Shown in pieces: positions 8,997 to 17,680 of a stretch of 48,796 bases of DNA. Position 1 is the first letter of the stretch. Every line of letters begins with the position of its first letter. The stretch is from the NCBI GenBank assembly GCA_013388905.1, contig JACAEI010000005.1, forward strand, positions 1 through 48,796. Direction: 5' to 3'. A program made the translations under genes and the position numbers. Origin of the DNA: Candidatus Bathyarchaeota archaeon (lineage in GTDB: Archaea; Thermoproteota; Bathyarchaeia; Bathyarchaeales; Bathycorpusculaceae). The notes under the pieces are model-generated. The model saw only the letters and a list, made by a program, of their open reading frames with translations, searched no databases and was not told the DNA's origin.

Positions 8997-11042
8997 ATGA
9001 AAAACAAATTTGTAATTCTCTCTATTGCACTCTTAGCTTTGCTTGCGATCTCTGCAATACCACTTCCTGCACAAGCTGCTGTAACCTACGGTCCAAGAAT
9101 GGATGAAGTTCTTATCAAAATCTATGGAAGCGACACAGCCGAGTTTGCAGCCCTTGAGGCACAAGAAATAGATTTGGTTGACTGGCCATTAACACCAACT
9201 GAAATTTCGAAATGGTCAGCACCTCCGTACAACACTTACATAGCACTTGACCCCTACAGAGAAATCGGGATGTGGCAGGTTGACATAAACAACAACTTGA
9301 CGATGCTTTCGTATCCAAACTGGCCAAGTCCAACCAGCTATGTAGTTTTTAGACGCGCAATCGCCTACATGGTTGACAAACCATACATTATCAGCTCAAT
9401 TGTAGGTGGCTACGGCGCGCAAATGGAAACGCCTATTATGCCTTGGCTTAGATGGTATGATACTAGCATAACGCCGTACACGTACAACCCAGCCGCAGCA
9501 TGCCAAATACTCTTTGACAATGGCTGGAGAGACTCACCAGACCCCGACATAGTCACAGACGTCAAATTCCCGCCAGGACACCCACTAGCCGGACAAAAAC
9601 TGAAAGACGTAATGACCAACGGACCAAGCGGTCCATCTGATCCGGGCTTAATCTTCTATATTAGGTCTGATCACAGTCTAAGACGACAGGCTGGTATACT
9701 CTTGACGAATGGAGATGCAACGCACAAGGGACTTGAGGCTATTGGCATACCAATTGACCTTCAAGATGTGCCAAGACAAGTGAGCAGCCCCAAGGTTATG
9801 TTCCAGAAAGACTTCCACTTGTACATGGGTGGTTGGAGTCTCAGCAGAGACCCAGACTACTTGTATGACTTGTGGCACAGCGACCAGATGAACTGGGAGA
9901 TAACCGAGTTTGCATGGAACTACGTCAACATAAACGATGCGCTATGGGATCAATACACTGCCGCTTTGAAGAGACCAGCAACCCTCGAAGAAGCTGAAAT
10001 AAACGCCAAACTTGCCCAGCAAAGATTCGTAGATCAAGCATTCTTCATCCCAATCTGGACAACCCTAGGCTATATGGCGCACAACAAAGCCCTGCATGTC
10101 CTTAACGTAGACTCTTACGGTGTTCGCAACTGGTGGAACATATTTGCTGTTAACAAGCCATCAGTAGGCGTCACAGGAGGGCAACTTAGATGGGGCTTCA
10201 TGCACGACCCTGAAGCATTGAACGTTATATACTCCCAGTGGGTTTGGGACTGGCAAGTTCTTGACAAGATATACGACAGTCTGCTGGCCATGAACCCGCT
10301 TAACATCGCGGTTGACATGCCGTGGATGGCAAGCGGATGGAGCGTTGGCACATGGACTAATCCTGACACAGGACAAATGTCGTCCAAAATATCATACACA
10401 TTGAAGACAGGCATTAAATGGGTTAACTCCACAAACGGCGCCATACTAGGCGACGTCACACCAGAAGACGTCAGATTCAGCTTCCAATACGTCTACGACC
10501 ACGTCGGCTGGAACTATCCATCAGTAGCTGACATATACGTTAACCCAGACGGCAGTCTAAAAATCGAAATCGTCGGCAACACGATTACATTCTACGAAAG
10601 TGTCCTAAGCGTTTGGGCTTTGCACTGGGTTGGAGGCTTACCAATTATACCCAAGTTCCTCTTCCAAACAATCGCTGACCCACACGGCTACACTCCAGGC
10701 AACTTGGGAATAAAAGAAACCATGATTGGCTCTGGTGCACACTACTTCTCAGGTTACAACGTTGGAGTAAGCATGCTGTTGTTGGCTAACCGCAACTACT
10801 TCATGCCTATAGTGCCAAATACCGACACAGACCCAACATACATAAAAATTGACTGGGGCATATTCAAAGGCAACGTCAAATCAGGCGACTGGACAGTCAA
10901 CGTCCTAGACCTAATCGTTGTAGCAGGACAAATCGGCTGGACAGGCCCACCAGGCGACATCCCAGCAGACATCAACAAAGACGGCAGCGTAAACGTACTC
11001 GACCTAATAATCGTAGCAACAAACCTAGGCGCAAGCTGGTAA
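8997..11042 (+). CDS. Family 5 (peptide/oligosaccharide) ABC solute-binding protein, permuted, with C-terminal dockerin
   Basis: A 681-residue extracytoplasmic receptor for the permeases that follow. Residues 1-27 are a signal peptide. The two halves of the SBP_bac_5 fold are in swapped order: residues about 35-385 match the usual C-terminal half (FRRAIAYMVDKPYIISSIVG, then the NYVNINDALWD region), while the usual N-terminal opening (GGQLRWGFMHDPEALN, KIYDSLLAMNP, GIKWVNS, EDVRFSFQYVYD) begins only near 395. The chain ends in the mid-domain strand (YIKIDWGIF) and passes into a dockerin (about 623-681) whose first loop is degenerate and second is DINKDGSVNVLD. Lack of a lipid or membrane anchor suggests the dockerin holds it at the surface. 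Substrate is unknown; oligopeptides or oligosaccharides are both possible for this family. Confidence 0.9.
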   Translation: MKNKFVILSIALLALLAISAIPLPAQAAVTYGPRMDEVLIKIYGSDTAEFAALEAQEIDLVDWPLTPTEISKWSAPPYNTYIALDPYREIGMWQVDINNNLTMLSYPNWPSPTSYVVFRRAIAYMVDKPYIISSIVGGYGAQMETPIMPWLRWYDTSITPYTYNPAAACQILFDNGWRDSPDPDIVTDVKFPPGHPLAGQKLKDVMTNGPSGPSDPGLIFYIRSDHSLRRQAGILLTNGDATHKGLEAIGIPIDLQDVPRQVSSPKVMFQKDFHLYMGGWSLSRDPDYLYDLWHSDQMNWEITEFAWNYVNINDALWDQYTAALKRPATLEEAEINAKLAQQRFVDQAFFIPIWTTLGYMAHNKALHVLNVDSYGVRNWWNIFAVNKPSVGVTGGQLRWGFMHDPEALNVIYSQWVWDWQVLDKIYDSLLAMNPLNIAVDMPWMASGWSVGTWTNPDTGQMSSKISYTLKTGIKWVNSTNGAILGDVTPEDVRFSFQYVYDHVGWNYPSVADIYVNPDGSLKIEIVGNTITFYESVLSVWALHWVGGLPIIPKFLFQTIADPHGYTPGNLGIKETMIGSGAHYFSGYNVGVSMLLLANRNYFMPIVPNTDTDPTYIKIDWGIFKGNVKSGDWTVNVLDLIVVAGQIGWTGPPGDIPADINKDGSVNVLDLIIVATNLGASW

Positions 11043-11052
11043 AAACCATAAC

Positions 11053-11095
11053 CCGATCCTCCAAGATCGGGCTAAATCCCGTCATTTTTTCTTTT
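11053..11095 (+). terminator. Stem-loop and T-tract between receptor and permease genes
   Basis: CCCGATC (11053-11059) and GATCGGG (11066-11072) form a 7-bp stem with a 6-base loop, followed by a T-rich tract at 11086-11095. It follows the receptor stop codon closely and could end most transcripts or protect the receptor message, giving more receptor than permease. Confidence 0.55.
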
Positions 11096-11110
11096 GAGAA
11101 ATTCACCAAA

Positions 11111-11120
11111 ACTTAAATAC
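11111..11120 (+). promoter_or_regulatory. TATA box of the permease genes
   Basis: ACTTAAATAC lies about 50 bases before the dppB ATG and downstream of the stem-loop, so the permease genes probably have their own promoter. Confidence 0.45.
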
Positions 11121-11165
11121 TATATCTATTTCTTCAAATGAGTAAAGCAGAAATAGGGAACTGCC

Positions 11166-12212
11166 ATGGGACTCCGAGAATACATTATAAAAAGAGCAGT
11201 ATTCTCATTCATCCTCATCTTGTTTGTGATAGTATTAAACTTCATGATTTTTGAGCTAATGCCCGGAAGAGTCGAAGAGATGTTTATAAGACCAGGTATG
11301 AGAAGGGAACAAGTAGACGCGCTTATACGATTGTGGGAGCTAGACCAACCAGCATGGACCAGATTCTTAAAAATGGTCTACAACCTACTTTCCGGCAACT
11401 TCGTGAACACATATTCTTATCGTTCACAGCAGCCAATCTCCATTGAAATTGGAATGAGACTGCTGAATACTATGATACTTATAGGAACATCTACTGTGAT
11501 CTCAATGGTGTTAGGCATATTGCTGGGGGTAATCTCTGCCCACAAAAGAGGGGGAAAATTGGACAACACCCTTGTGCTTATGAGTTTAGCCACTTACTCC
11601 TTTCCCACATTCTGGATGGGAATGCTCTTCATACTAGTCTTCTCGATCCAACTCCACTGGTTCCCTTCAGCGCACCCTTATCCTACAGACTGGCAAAGCA
11701 TATACAGAGATGTTGGAGGATTTCCACCACCGGCAGCAACTATTCCTATTGGAGGAATATCAATAGCAATACCAAGCCTTACCGAAATCCAAGGAAGGGT
11801 ATATCACTCAATATTGCCAGTTGCAGTACTAACCCTTTTCCAGTATGGCGGTTGGCTACTTCTTGCCCGTGCTAGCGTCTTAGAAACAATCACAGAGGAC
11901 TATGTAACAACTGCCAGAGCAAAAGGGTTGAAAGAACGCACTGTCCTATTAAAACACGTATTAAAAAACGCCTCACTCCCACTAATAACCAGTGCAGCAC
12001 TATCCTTCGGCTTCATGCTTTCAGGCGCCATAATAACAGAAGGCGTTTTCTCCTACAGAGGCTTTGGCTCATGGATATGGGAATCTGTACAATACAAAGA
12101 TTTTCCTGTTCTCTCAGCAATGTTTTTCATTATAGCATTATGTGTTATACTGGCCAACTTTTTGGCTGATATACTTTATGGCGTAATCGATCCACGAATT
12201 AAATACGGGTGA
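11166..12212 (+). CDS. dppB: Oligopeptide-type ABC transporter permease DppB/OppB
   Basis: A 348-residue inner-membrane permease of normal family length. The N-terminus (MGLREYIIKRAVFSFILIL) is the characteristic first helix of DppB/OppB, and later segments carry the cytoplasmic coupling region near TTARAKGLKERTVLLKHVLKN, which contacts the ATPases, ending with GVIDPRIKYG as usual. It pairs with DppC to form the translocation pore for the substrate delivered by the dockerin receptor upstream. The next gene begins within a few bases of its stop codon, so the two are translated together. Substrate specificity cannot be told from sequence. Confidence 0.95.
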   Translation: MGLREYIIKRAVFSFILILFVIVLNFMIFELMPGRVEEMFIRPGMRREQVDALIRLWELDQPAWTRFLKMVYNLLSGNFVNTYSYRSQQPISIEIGMRLLNTMILIGTSTVISMVLGILLGVISAHKRGGKLDNTLVLMSLATYSFPTFWMGMLFILVFSIQLHWFPSAHPYPTDWQSIYRDVGGFPPPAATIPIGGISIAIPSLTEIQGRVYHSILPVAVLTLFQYGGWLLLARASVLETITEDYVTTARAKGLKERTVLLKHVLKNASLPLITSAALSFGFMLSGAIITEGVFSYRGFGSWIWESVQYKDFPVLSAMFFIIALCVILANFLADILYGVIDPRIKYG

Positions 12213-12217
12213 AAAAC

Positions 12218-13816
12218 ATGGCCACTCGAAAAGAAAAAATAAATTTTACAATTCAGAGATTGCGTGGTTTTCTAGCAACTTTTGCAAGAACTAAACGAGG
12301 CTTAGCAGGAGTAGCAATCCTCGTAATATTCACTTTAATTGCACTTCTTGCACCAGTACTGGCACCTCACGACCCAGTTAAAGATCGATTTGTAGGAGGG
12401 TACCAAGCTAAGCCAGAGTGGTATGATAAGCTCTTTCCAGCAGACCCCCAAAGCCACAATTTTATCCCCATGACAAATCCAGGATTTAACAATCCCGAGT
12501 CGCTAAGCGATTTTAACATAACAAAAACAAGCAGTCTTGTAAGCGTATATCATAACCCAACCTTAGGAAAGGACGCACCAGGAAGCCTAGCAGTTGAATA
12601 CAAAAATCCCAGCTCCACCCCTGCCGGAACACAGTCAGTAAACATAACTAAAGAGTTTTACTACCCACATCAAAGACCCCTTGCACAAATAAGCTTTTAC
12701 GCGCAATTCTATGTTGAGGGATCAACCTATATGAAGGAAAATAAAGTTCTCCTTGATGTTCCGGTTAACATTTCGCTTGTAATCTATCGAGTTGTAAACG
12801 AAACAACAAAAATAACAACCGACATTTTTCGATATAATGAATTGATCCATCCATACGAGCTTCCATTAATCGGCACTTCCTTAGACGCACGCAGAACAGT
12901 GACAGAACCAACAACAACATGGATACCAAACCCAGTTTCCAGACTGGACTCAAACAATCTTAGAGGTCCTATCTTCGGTACAGACGTCACTATAGACATA
13001 ACAAATGACACTTTAAACCAACCAGCTAATTACATCTACTCTGTTGAACTAGTCTTTCTGGACACAGCACCAAGAAAATCAAATGTACAGACAACAGTTT
13101 ACGTGGACGACCTCAACCTTAAAGGCTTAGGCACTGCCTATGGATTATTCGGAACCGACAGAGAAGGACGCGATATATATTCCCAACTTATCTACGGAAC
13201 TCAAATATCCCTCCTGGTTGGTCTATCTTCAGCCGGCATTTCCGTAGTAATTGGACTAATCGTTGGAATGATCGCAGGATACTCTGGCGGCGCAATAGAT
13301 GAACTAATAATGAGGATCACAGACGCACTGCTAGTTATTCCAAACCTTCCACTCCTCTTGGTTTTAGTCGCAGTGTTAGGACCGAATCTTTGGAACCTAA
13401 TCCTCGTAATAGGAGTACTCGGCTGGATGGGTTTTGCACGCGTAATACGCTCTGTAATTCTCTCCCTCAAAGAAAGGCCCTTCATAGAAGCAGCCAAAGC
13501 TGTAGGAGCAGGAAATGTGCATATAATGCTAATTCACATACTGCCAAATATAATGGCATTAGTATACGTAACACTCGCAATGACAGTCCCAAGTGCAATC
13601 GTCGCAGAGGCAGCACTAAGCTGGCTAGGCCTATTCGATCCCGCCGTAATGTCTTGGGGAAGAATATTATACGATGTCCAACAAGGACTAAACATTGATA
13701 AATGGTGGTGGGTTGTGCCTCCAGGCCTGCTAATATCAATTGTAGCCTTATCTTTTATCTTCATAGGACACGCACTTGATGAAATACTAAATCCAAGACT
13801 AAGACAGAGAAGATAA
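12218..13816 (+). CDS. dppC: Oligopeptide-type ABC transporter permease DppC/OppC with large extracytoplasmic insertion
   Basis: A permease of 532 residues, far longer than the usual 280-300. The ATG at 12218 is preferred because GGTGA lies five bases upstream; a GTG at 12209 overlapping the dppB stop is possible. The first transmembrane helix (GVAILVIFTLIALLAPVLAP) is followed by about 250 extra residues before the standard core resumes at YGLFGTDREGRDIYSQLIYG. The coupling loop (EAAKAVGAGNVHIMLIHILP) and terminal ALDEILNPRLRQ are intact, so the core should work. The insertion lies outside the membrane, is beta-rich, and ends in VYVDDLNLKG, a typical closing strand of jelly-roll carbohydrate-binding-like domains. 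It may touch the surface-held receptor or its substrate. Confidence 0.93.
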   Translation: MATRKEKINFTIQRLRGFLATFARTKRGLAGVAILVIFTLIALLAPVLAPHDPVKDRFVGGYQAKPEWYDKLFPADPQSHNFIPMTNPGFNNPESLSDFNITKTSSLVSVYHNPTLGKDAPGSLAVEYKNPSSTPAGTQSVNITKEFYYPHQRPLAQISFYAQFYVEGSTYMKENKVLLDVPVNISLVIYRVVNETTKITTDIFRYNELIHPYELPLIGTSLDARRTVTEPTTTWIPNPVSRLDSNNLRGPIFGTDVTIDITNDTLNQPANYIYSVELVFLDTAPRKSNVQTTVYVDDLNLKGLGTAYGLFGTDREGRDIYSQLIYGTQISLLVGLSSAGISVVIGLIVGMIAGYSGGAIDELIMRITDALLVIPNLPLLLVLVAVLGPNLWNLILVIGVLGWMGFARVIRSVILSLKERPFIEAAKAVGAGNVHIMLIHILPNIMALVYVTLAMTVPSAIVAEAALSWLGLFDPAVMSWGRILYDVQQGLNIDKWWWVVPPGLLISIVALSFIFIGHALDEILNPRLRQRR

Positions 13817-13846
13817 ACTCAAACTTGATTATGGAGGAAAAGAACT

Positions 13847-16111
13847 TTGAAAAAACTCTCACAAATAGCTACAATCATAACGTTATGCACTATTGTTTTA
13901 AGCTTCAGTTTCAGCTTCTTTAAACCCGCAAACGCAGCTGTTCAGTACACTCTAGTTGTTGAAGTTTCTGGAGGCGGCACAACCATTCCAGCTCCAGGCA
14001 CCCACCTTTATGATAAAGATTCAATTGTTTCGGTTACTGCCCTTCCAGATCCTGGTTGGGTGCTGAGTCACTGGCGTCGTAATGGGTCTGAGGCTGGTTC
14101 AGCTAATCCATACAACCTTACTATGAACGCTAATTACACTTTAACCGCAGTCTTTGCTGAAATAATTAATGGCGACCTTGTCGTCAAAAACGATGAGGTG
14201 ACAGAATTTGTAAACAGAAACATCTTTCTGAATGGCAATATAGCGATCCAAGAAAATGGCATATTGCGATTCGACCGAACAAGAATCGCTGTGAACAGGA
14301 GCATAACGGTTCAGGAAAATGGCACCTTATTCTTAAACAGGACAATATTGATTTTCAATCAAACAGGCGTTGGATACAATTTGACTCTCAAAAATCCTGT
14401 GAGCGGTCAACCTAGACTCCTCGCATTCAACTCTAACATCACATCAAGCATTCAAATCTACATGAATGGCGCTTCTGCTACCATCACAAACATGACATCA
14501 CCTTCAACATTTACCCTTGCCAACTCGTTTATAAACGTCACTGGAATAAAATCAGCCCTTTTTAGGATATTCGCAGAAAACTCTTCCCAAGTTTATCTAA
14601 ACAAAATCAACATAGCTTTACAAAACTTGAGGATTACAAGCTCCTCCGCTACACTAGTTAACGCTCAAGTATCATCCTTCTTTGCTCAAGTCAATGCGAA
14701 AGCTAACTTTTCAAAAAGCACCGTAAGGGAATCATTCGTATTGGCCACAAATGCAAGCGCCCGAGTAGAAAATTCCACTTTAACTGGAGTAGTGATCACA
14801 AATGCAACTGCCTATATCACAAAAACAACAATAGCCGGTTTACAAGCCTTTGGCAACGCAAGTCTTGTGATTGAAGATTGCGGGGCTCAAGCTGGCGCTG
14901 CAATAAGCACTGTCAAAATTTATAATCAGACAAAAATTTCTATTTCAAGGTCGGAACTGCTCACTTTTGCGTCATATAACACTTCAGAGGCAACACTGGA
15001 AAAAGTGAGGTCAGTTGGAAGCGCATCTTTCATAGCTACTTATGGAAAAAGCAGAGTCATTGTTAACAATAGCGAGCAAGCAGACTATTTCTACCTGAGC
15101 GATAACTCGACAGTCTCTATCTCTAATACTACGACGCGAAAAATTTTAGCTTGGGAAAATGCCAATTTCTCTTTGTCAAAAGCTGTTGTGCGGGAAGCTT
15201 TAAGCATATTTGACAATGTTTTTTCACTCATAACCCAGACTAGAATTTATCAGCGGTTTGCCATATCTGGATATTCCTCCACATTAATTTCAAACTCCAA
15301 CTTGACTATTACAAGTACTTGGGACACATCAATTTTCTCCATCAGCAATTCTTCAATAGCTTTTTTGTTGATTGCAGAATCTTCAAATGTGGAAATCAAT
15401 AATTCGCTAATAAACGAACTCCGCCTCCAAGCCCGCTCCATTAAAGGCATCTTCAAAGGATTTAACAGCGCATTCATAACGTATTGGAATATAATGCAAA
15501 ACAATTCTCTTGAGATTAATCCATTAAGTAGTATGATGCCAAACTTGACGTTGAGAAGCTCGCAGATACCTCGATATTTCAGTCTCGAATTCTCAGGAAC
15601 ATCTAACATTAACATAACAAATGCGAAACTATACTATGTGGGCGCCTTGGAAAACACAATAATAAGGATGCTGAATTCAACGATGGAAACGTATGATGTA
15701 GAAGGCTTAAATGCCAAGATTTATGCGCATTTATACTTCACCTTTCTTATTGTAACTCCTCAAAATGCGCCTATAGCTGAAGCAACTGTTAAAATCATAG
15801 ACGTTAATGGAACAATTGTTGAATCTGGCACCACTGACGTTAATGGTATTTTTAAATCCAACAAACTGTTAGAGGCAGTCACAATAGGCGATAAAAGAAC
15901 CATAGAAGAAAGTTTGCTGATTGAAGTATCAAAAGATAGCTATTTCGCTAGAGCCCCTTCTGCCCAGTTTACGGGAGGAGATACAAGGGTGGAGCTGCCA
16001 ATACCACTTTCTTGGTGGCAAGAATATTGGTACTTGATTGTAGTATACGTCGTATTAGCATTATTCGTAACTTCGATGATTATACTGAAGAAAACTGGAA
16101 AGATTGGTTAA
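13847..16111 (+). CDS. Membrane-anchored beta-helix-like surface protein with InlB-like repeat
   Basis: A 754-residue protein starting with TTG, nine bases after GGAGG, 30 bases behind dppC and so probably in the same operon. A signal peptide (residues 1-28) is followed by an InlB-like repeat module (about 31-105: WVLSHWRRNGSE, MNANYTLTAVF). Residues about 110-640 are short repeating strands rich in Asn, Ser and Thr (LFLNRTILIF, VENSTLTGVVITNATAYI), as in a right-handed parallel beta-helix. Residues about 645-700 resemble a carboxypeptidase-regulatory-like domain (APIAEATVKIIDVNGTIVES). One transmembrane helix (WYLIVVYVVLALFVTSMIIL) anchors the C-terminus. Beta-helices often bind or cut polysaccharides, but no catalytic residues can be assigned. 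Confidence 0.8.
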   Translation: MKKLSQIATIITLCTIVLSFSFSFFKPANAAVQYTLVVEVSGGGTTIPAPGTHLYDKDSIVSVTALPDPGWVLSHWRRNGSEAGSANPYNLTMNANYTLTAVFAEIINGDLVVKNDEVTEFVNRNIFLNGNIAIQENGILRFDRTRIAVNRSITVQENGTLFLNRTILIFNQTGVGYNLTLKNPVSGQPRLLAFNSNITSSIQIYMNGASATITNMTSPSTFTLANSFINVTGIKSALFRIFAENSSQVYLNKINIALQNLRITSSSATLVNAQVSSFFAQVNAKANFSKSTVRESFVLATNASARVENSTLTGVVITNATAYITKTTIAGLQAFGNASLVIEDCGAQAGAAISTVKIYNQTKISISRSELLTFASYNTSEATLEKVRSVGSASFIATYGKSRVIVNNSEQADYFYLSDNSTVSISNTTTRKILAWENANFSLSKAVVREALSIFDNVFSLITQTRIYQRFAISGYSSTLISNSNLTITSTWDTSIFSISNSSIAFLLIAESSNVEINNSLINELRLQARSIKGIFKGFNSAFITYWNIMQNNSLEINPLSSMMPNLTLRSSQIPRYFSLEFSGTSNINITNAKLYYVGALENTIIRMLNSTMETYDVEGLNAKIYAHLYFTFLIVTPQNAPIAEATVKIIDVNGTIVESGTTDVNGIFKSNKLLEAVTIGDKRTIEESLLIEVSKDSYFARAPSAQFTGGDTRVELPIPLSWWQEYWYLIVVYVVLALFVTSMIILKKTGKIG

Positions 16112-16134
16112 TTCCCAACTAGCGAAAACTTTCA

Positions 16135-16473
16135 CTAATTAGGTAAGTTTTGTTTCTTCTTTTTGTCTTCTAGCATATCTAAATATTCTTCTACTCTTTG
16201 TTCAACATTCCATGATGATATGTGCCGTACTCCGTGTCCAATGGAATCAGATACTCTTAGAGTTTTTGTCTTGGAGAGATTGTACTGTGACCTTGCACGT
16301 TTTTCTTCATCGATAATTGCATAGATGCAGACTACTGTTGGAAGAATAAATAAAGTTAAAGGATGAAGAAAGACAAACATCCATATCTGTATCATAGTAT
16401 ACAATCCAAAGAAAATAGGCACCCAAAACCAAATAGTTGTCAAAGAAGTTTTAACAATCCATATAATATCCAA
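16135..16473 (-). CDS. Small two-helix membrane protein, unknown function
   Basis: About 112 residues with two hydrophobic segments (TIWFWVPIFFGLYTMIQIW and FVFLHPLTLFILPTVVCIYA) and a charged cytoplasmic-type tail (EEKRARSQYNLSKTKTLR ... EDKKKKQ). The TTG at 16473 is used as start, but the frame stays open upstream through residues reading FDEGVKLEVENLKDS, which look like coding sequence, so the true N-terminus may lie further up with a start I cannot identify. It is convergent with the beta-helix gene. I do not recognise the family. Confidence 0.5.
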   Translation of the reverse strand: MDIIWIVKTSLTTIWFWVPIFFGLYTMIQIWMFVFLHPLTLFILPTVVCIYAIIDEEKRARSQYNLSKTKTLRVSDSIGHGVRHISSWNVEQRVEEYLDMLEDKKKKQNLPN

Positions 16474-16668
16474 GATAGAATCTTTGAGGTTTTCTACTTC
16501 CAGCTTTACTCCCTCATCGAAATTTCTATCAATGAGATATTTAACTCTTAACTTCTATTTTGATTCAGATTTTCTGCGTCTTATTTGAGACAGACATAAA
16601 CGAACTCTAGTGAAAGCATAGATAAAACGAAGGAGAAACAGTGAGAAACAAGATTTCGGCTGTTGTGT

Positions 16669-17667
16669 TTATTTCTCTTTGCCGTAAAGGTGGCACGCCA
16701 CGAAGCGAGTTCCACCGACATGGATCAGTGAAGGTTCTTTGGTGCGGCAAATATCTCCGATGTATGATGGGCAGCGTGTGTGGAACCTACAACCTGAAGG
16801 AGGATTGACTGGGCTTGGTATTTCTCCTTTGATAACCACTTCTGATCGAGCCATAGTTGGATCCGGAACTGGAACCGCTACTACTAGTGCTCTTGTGTAT
16901 GGGTGTAAAGGTTCTAGAATTACTTCGTCGACTGTGCCCATTTCCATTATTTTACCCAGATACATTACTGCGATGCTATTGCATATGTGGCGTGCAAGTG
17001 CTAAGTCGTGGGTTATGTAAAGAAATGTTGTGCTGAATTTCTCTTGTAAGTTGACCATCAAGTTTAATATTTCTGCTCGAATAGAAACATCAAGCATGGA
17101 CACTGGCTCATCAGCTACGATAAACTCAGGATCTAAGACTAATGCTCTTGCAACTGCAACTCTTTGTCTCTGTCCTCCGCTAAGCTCGTGGGGGTATCTG
17201 AAAAGAAATTCGTCGGCGGGGATCAGTTCTACATTCTCTAGAGCTCTGACAACTTTCTCTGAAACTTCTTTTGGGTTATGTACTCCTTGTACTCTTAACG
17301 GCTCTGCAACTATGGTTTCTACGATCATTCTTGGGTTTAATGATTCGTATGGGTCTTGAAAAACAACTTGTAACTTGCGGCGCAATGATTTCATTTCTCT
17401 TTCTGGAATGAAAGAGATATCTCGACCTTCAAAAATGATTTTCCCCTCAGTAGGCTGAATAAGCCTAAGTAGGAGTCGGCCGGTTGTGGTCTTTCCACTT
17501 CCGCTCTCACCAGCTAACGCGAATATTTCGCTTTTCTTGACTTTAAACGAGATTCCGTCTACGGCATGGACGAACAACTGTTTTCTTGATACCAAAGTCC
17601 TAAAGAATCCCATTCTCACTGGAAATAATTTCTTCAAATTTTCGACTTCTACTAATGCATCAGCCAT
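16669..17667 (-). CDS. dppF: Oligopeptide-type ABC transporter ATPase DppF/OppF
   Basis: A 332-residue cytoplasmic ATPase that powers the DppBC pore together with DppD. The Walker A motif (GESGSGKTT, residues 53-61), signature (LSGGQRQRVAVARAL), Walker B (FIVADEP) and switch His (THDLALA) are all present. The C-terminal oligo-HPY region carries four Cys (GCRFHTRCP ... CRTKEP ... ACHLYG) of the type that can hold an iron-sulfur cluster in DppD/OppF proteins. GAGG precedes the ATG. It lies 13 bases behind dppD in one transcript, on the strand opposite the permeases, so the transporter is split into two units about 3 kb apart. Confidence 0.96.
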   Translation of the reverse strand: MADALVEVENLKKLFPVRMGFFRTLVSRKQLFVHAVDGISFKVKKSEIFALAGESGSGKTTTGRLLLRLIQPTEGKIIFEGRDISFIPEREMKSLRRKLQVVFQDPYESLNPRMIVETIVAEPLRVQGVHNPKEVSEKVVRALENVELIPADEFLFRYPHELSGGQRQRVAVARALVLDPEFIVADEPVSMLDVSIRAEILNLMVNLQEKFSTTFLYITHDLALARHICNSIAVMYLGKIMEMGTVDEVILEPLHPYTRALVVAVPVPDPTMARSEVVIKGEIPSPVNPPSGCRFHTRCPSYIGDICRTKEPSLIHVGGTRFVACHLYGKEK

Positions 17668-17680
17668 AAGAATTCCTCAC

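Noticed and set aside
8809-9000. A 63-codon plus-strand frame before the solute-receptor gene
   Set aside because: It covers the TATA box, leader and ribosome site of the receptor gene and has no ribosome site or protein-like pattern of its own.
12209-12217. GTG start for dppC overlapping the dppB stop
   Set aside because: Possible, but GGTGA is spaced correctly for the ATG at 12218 and itself contains the GTG.
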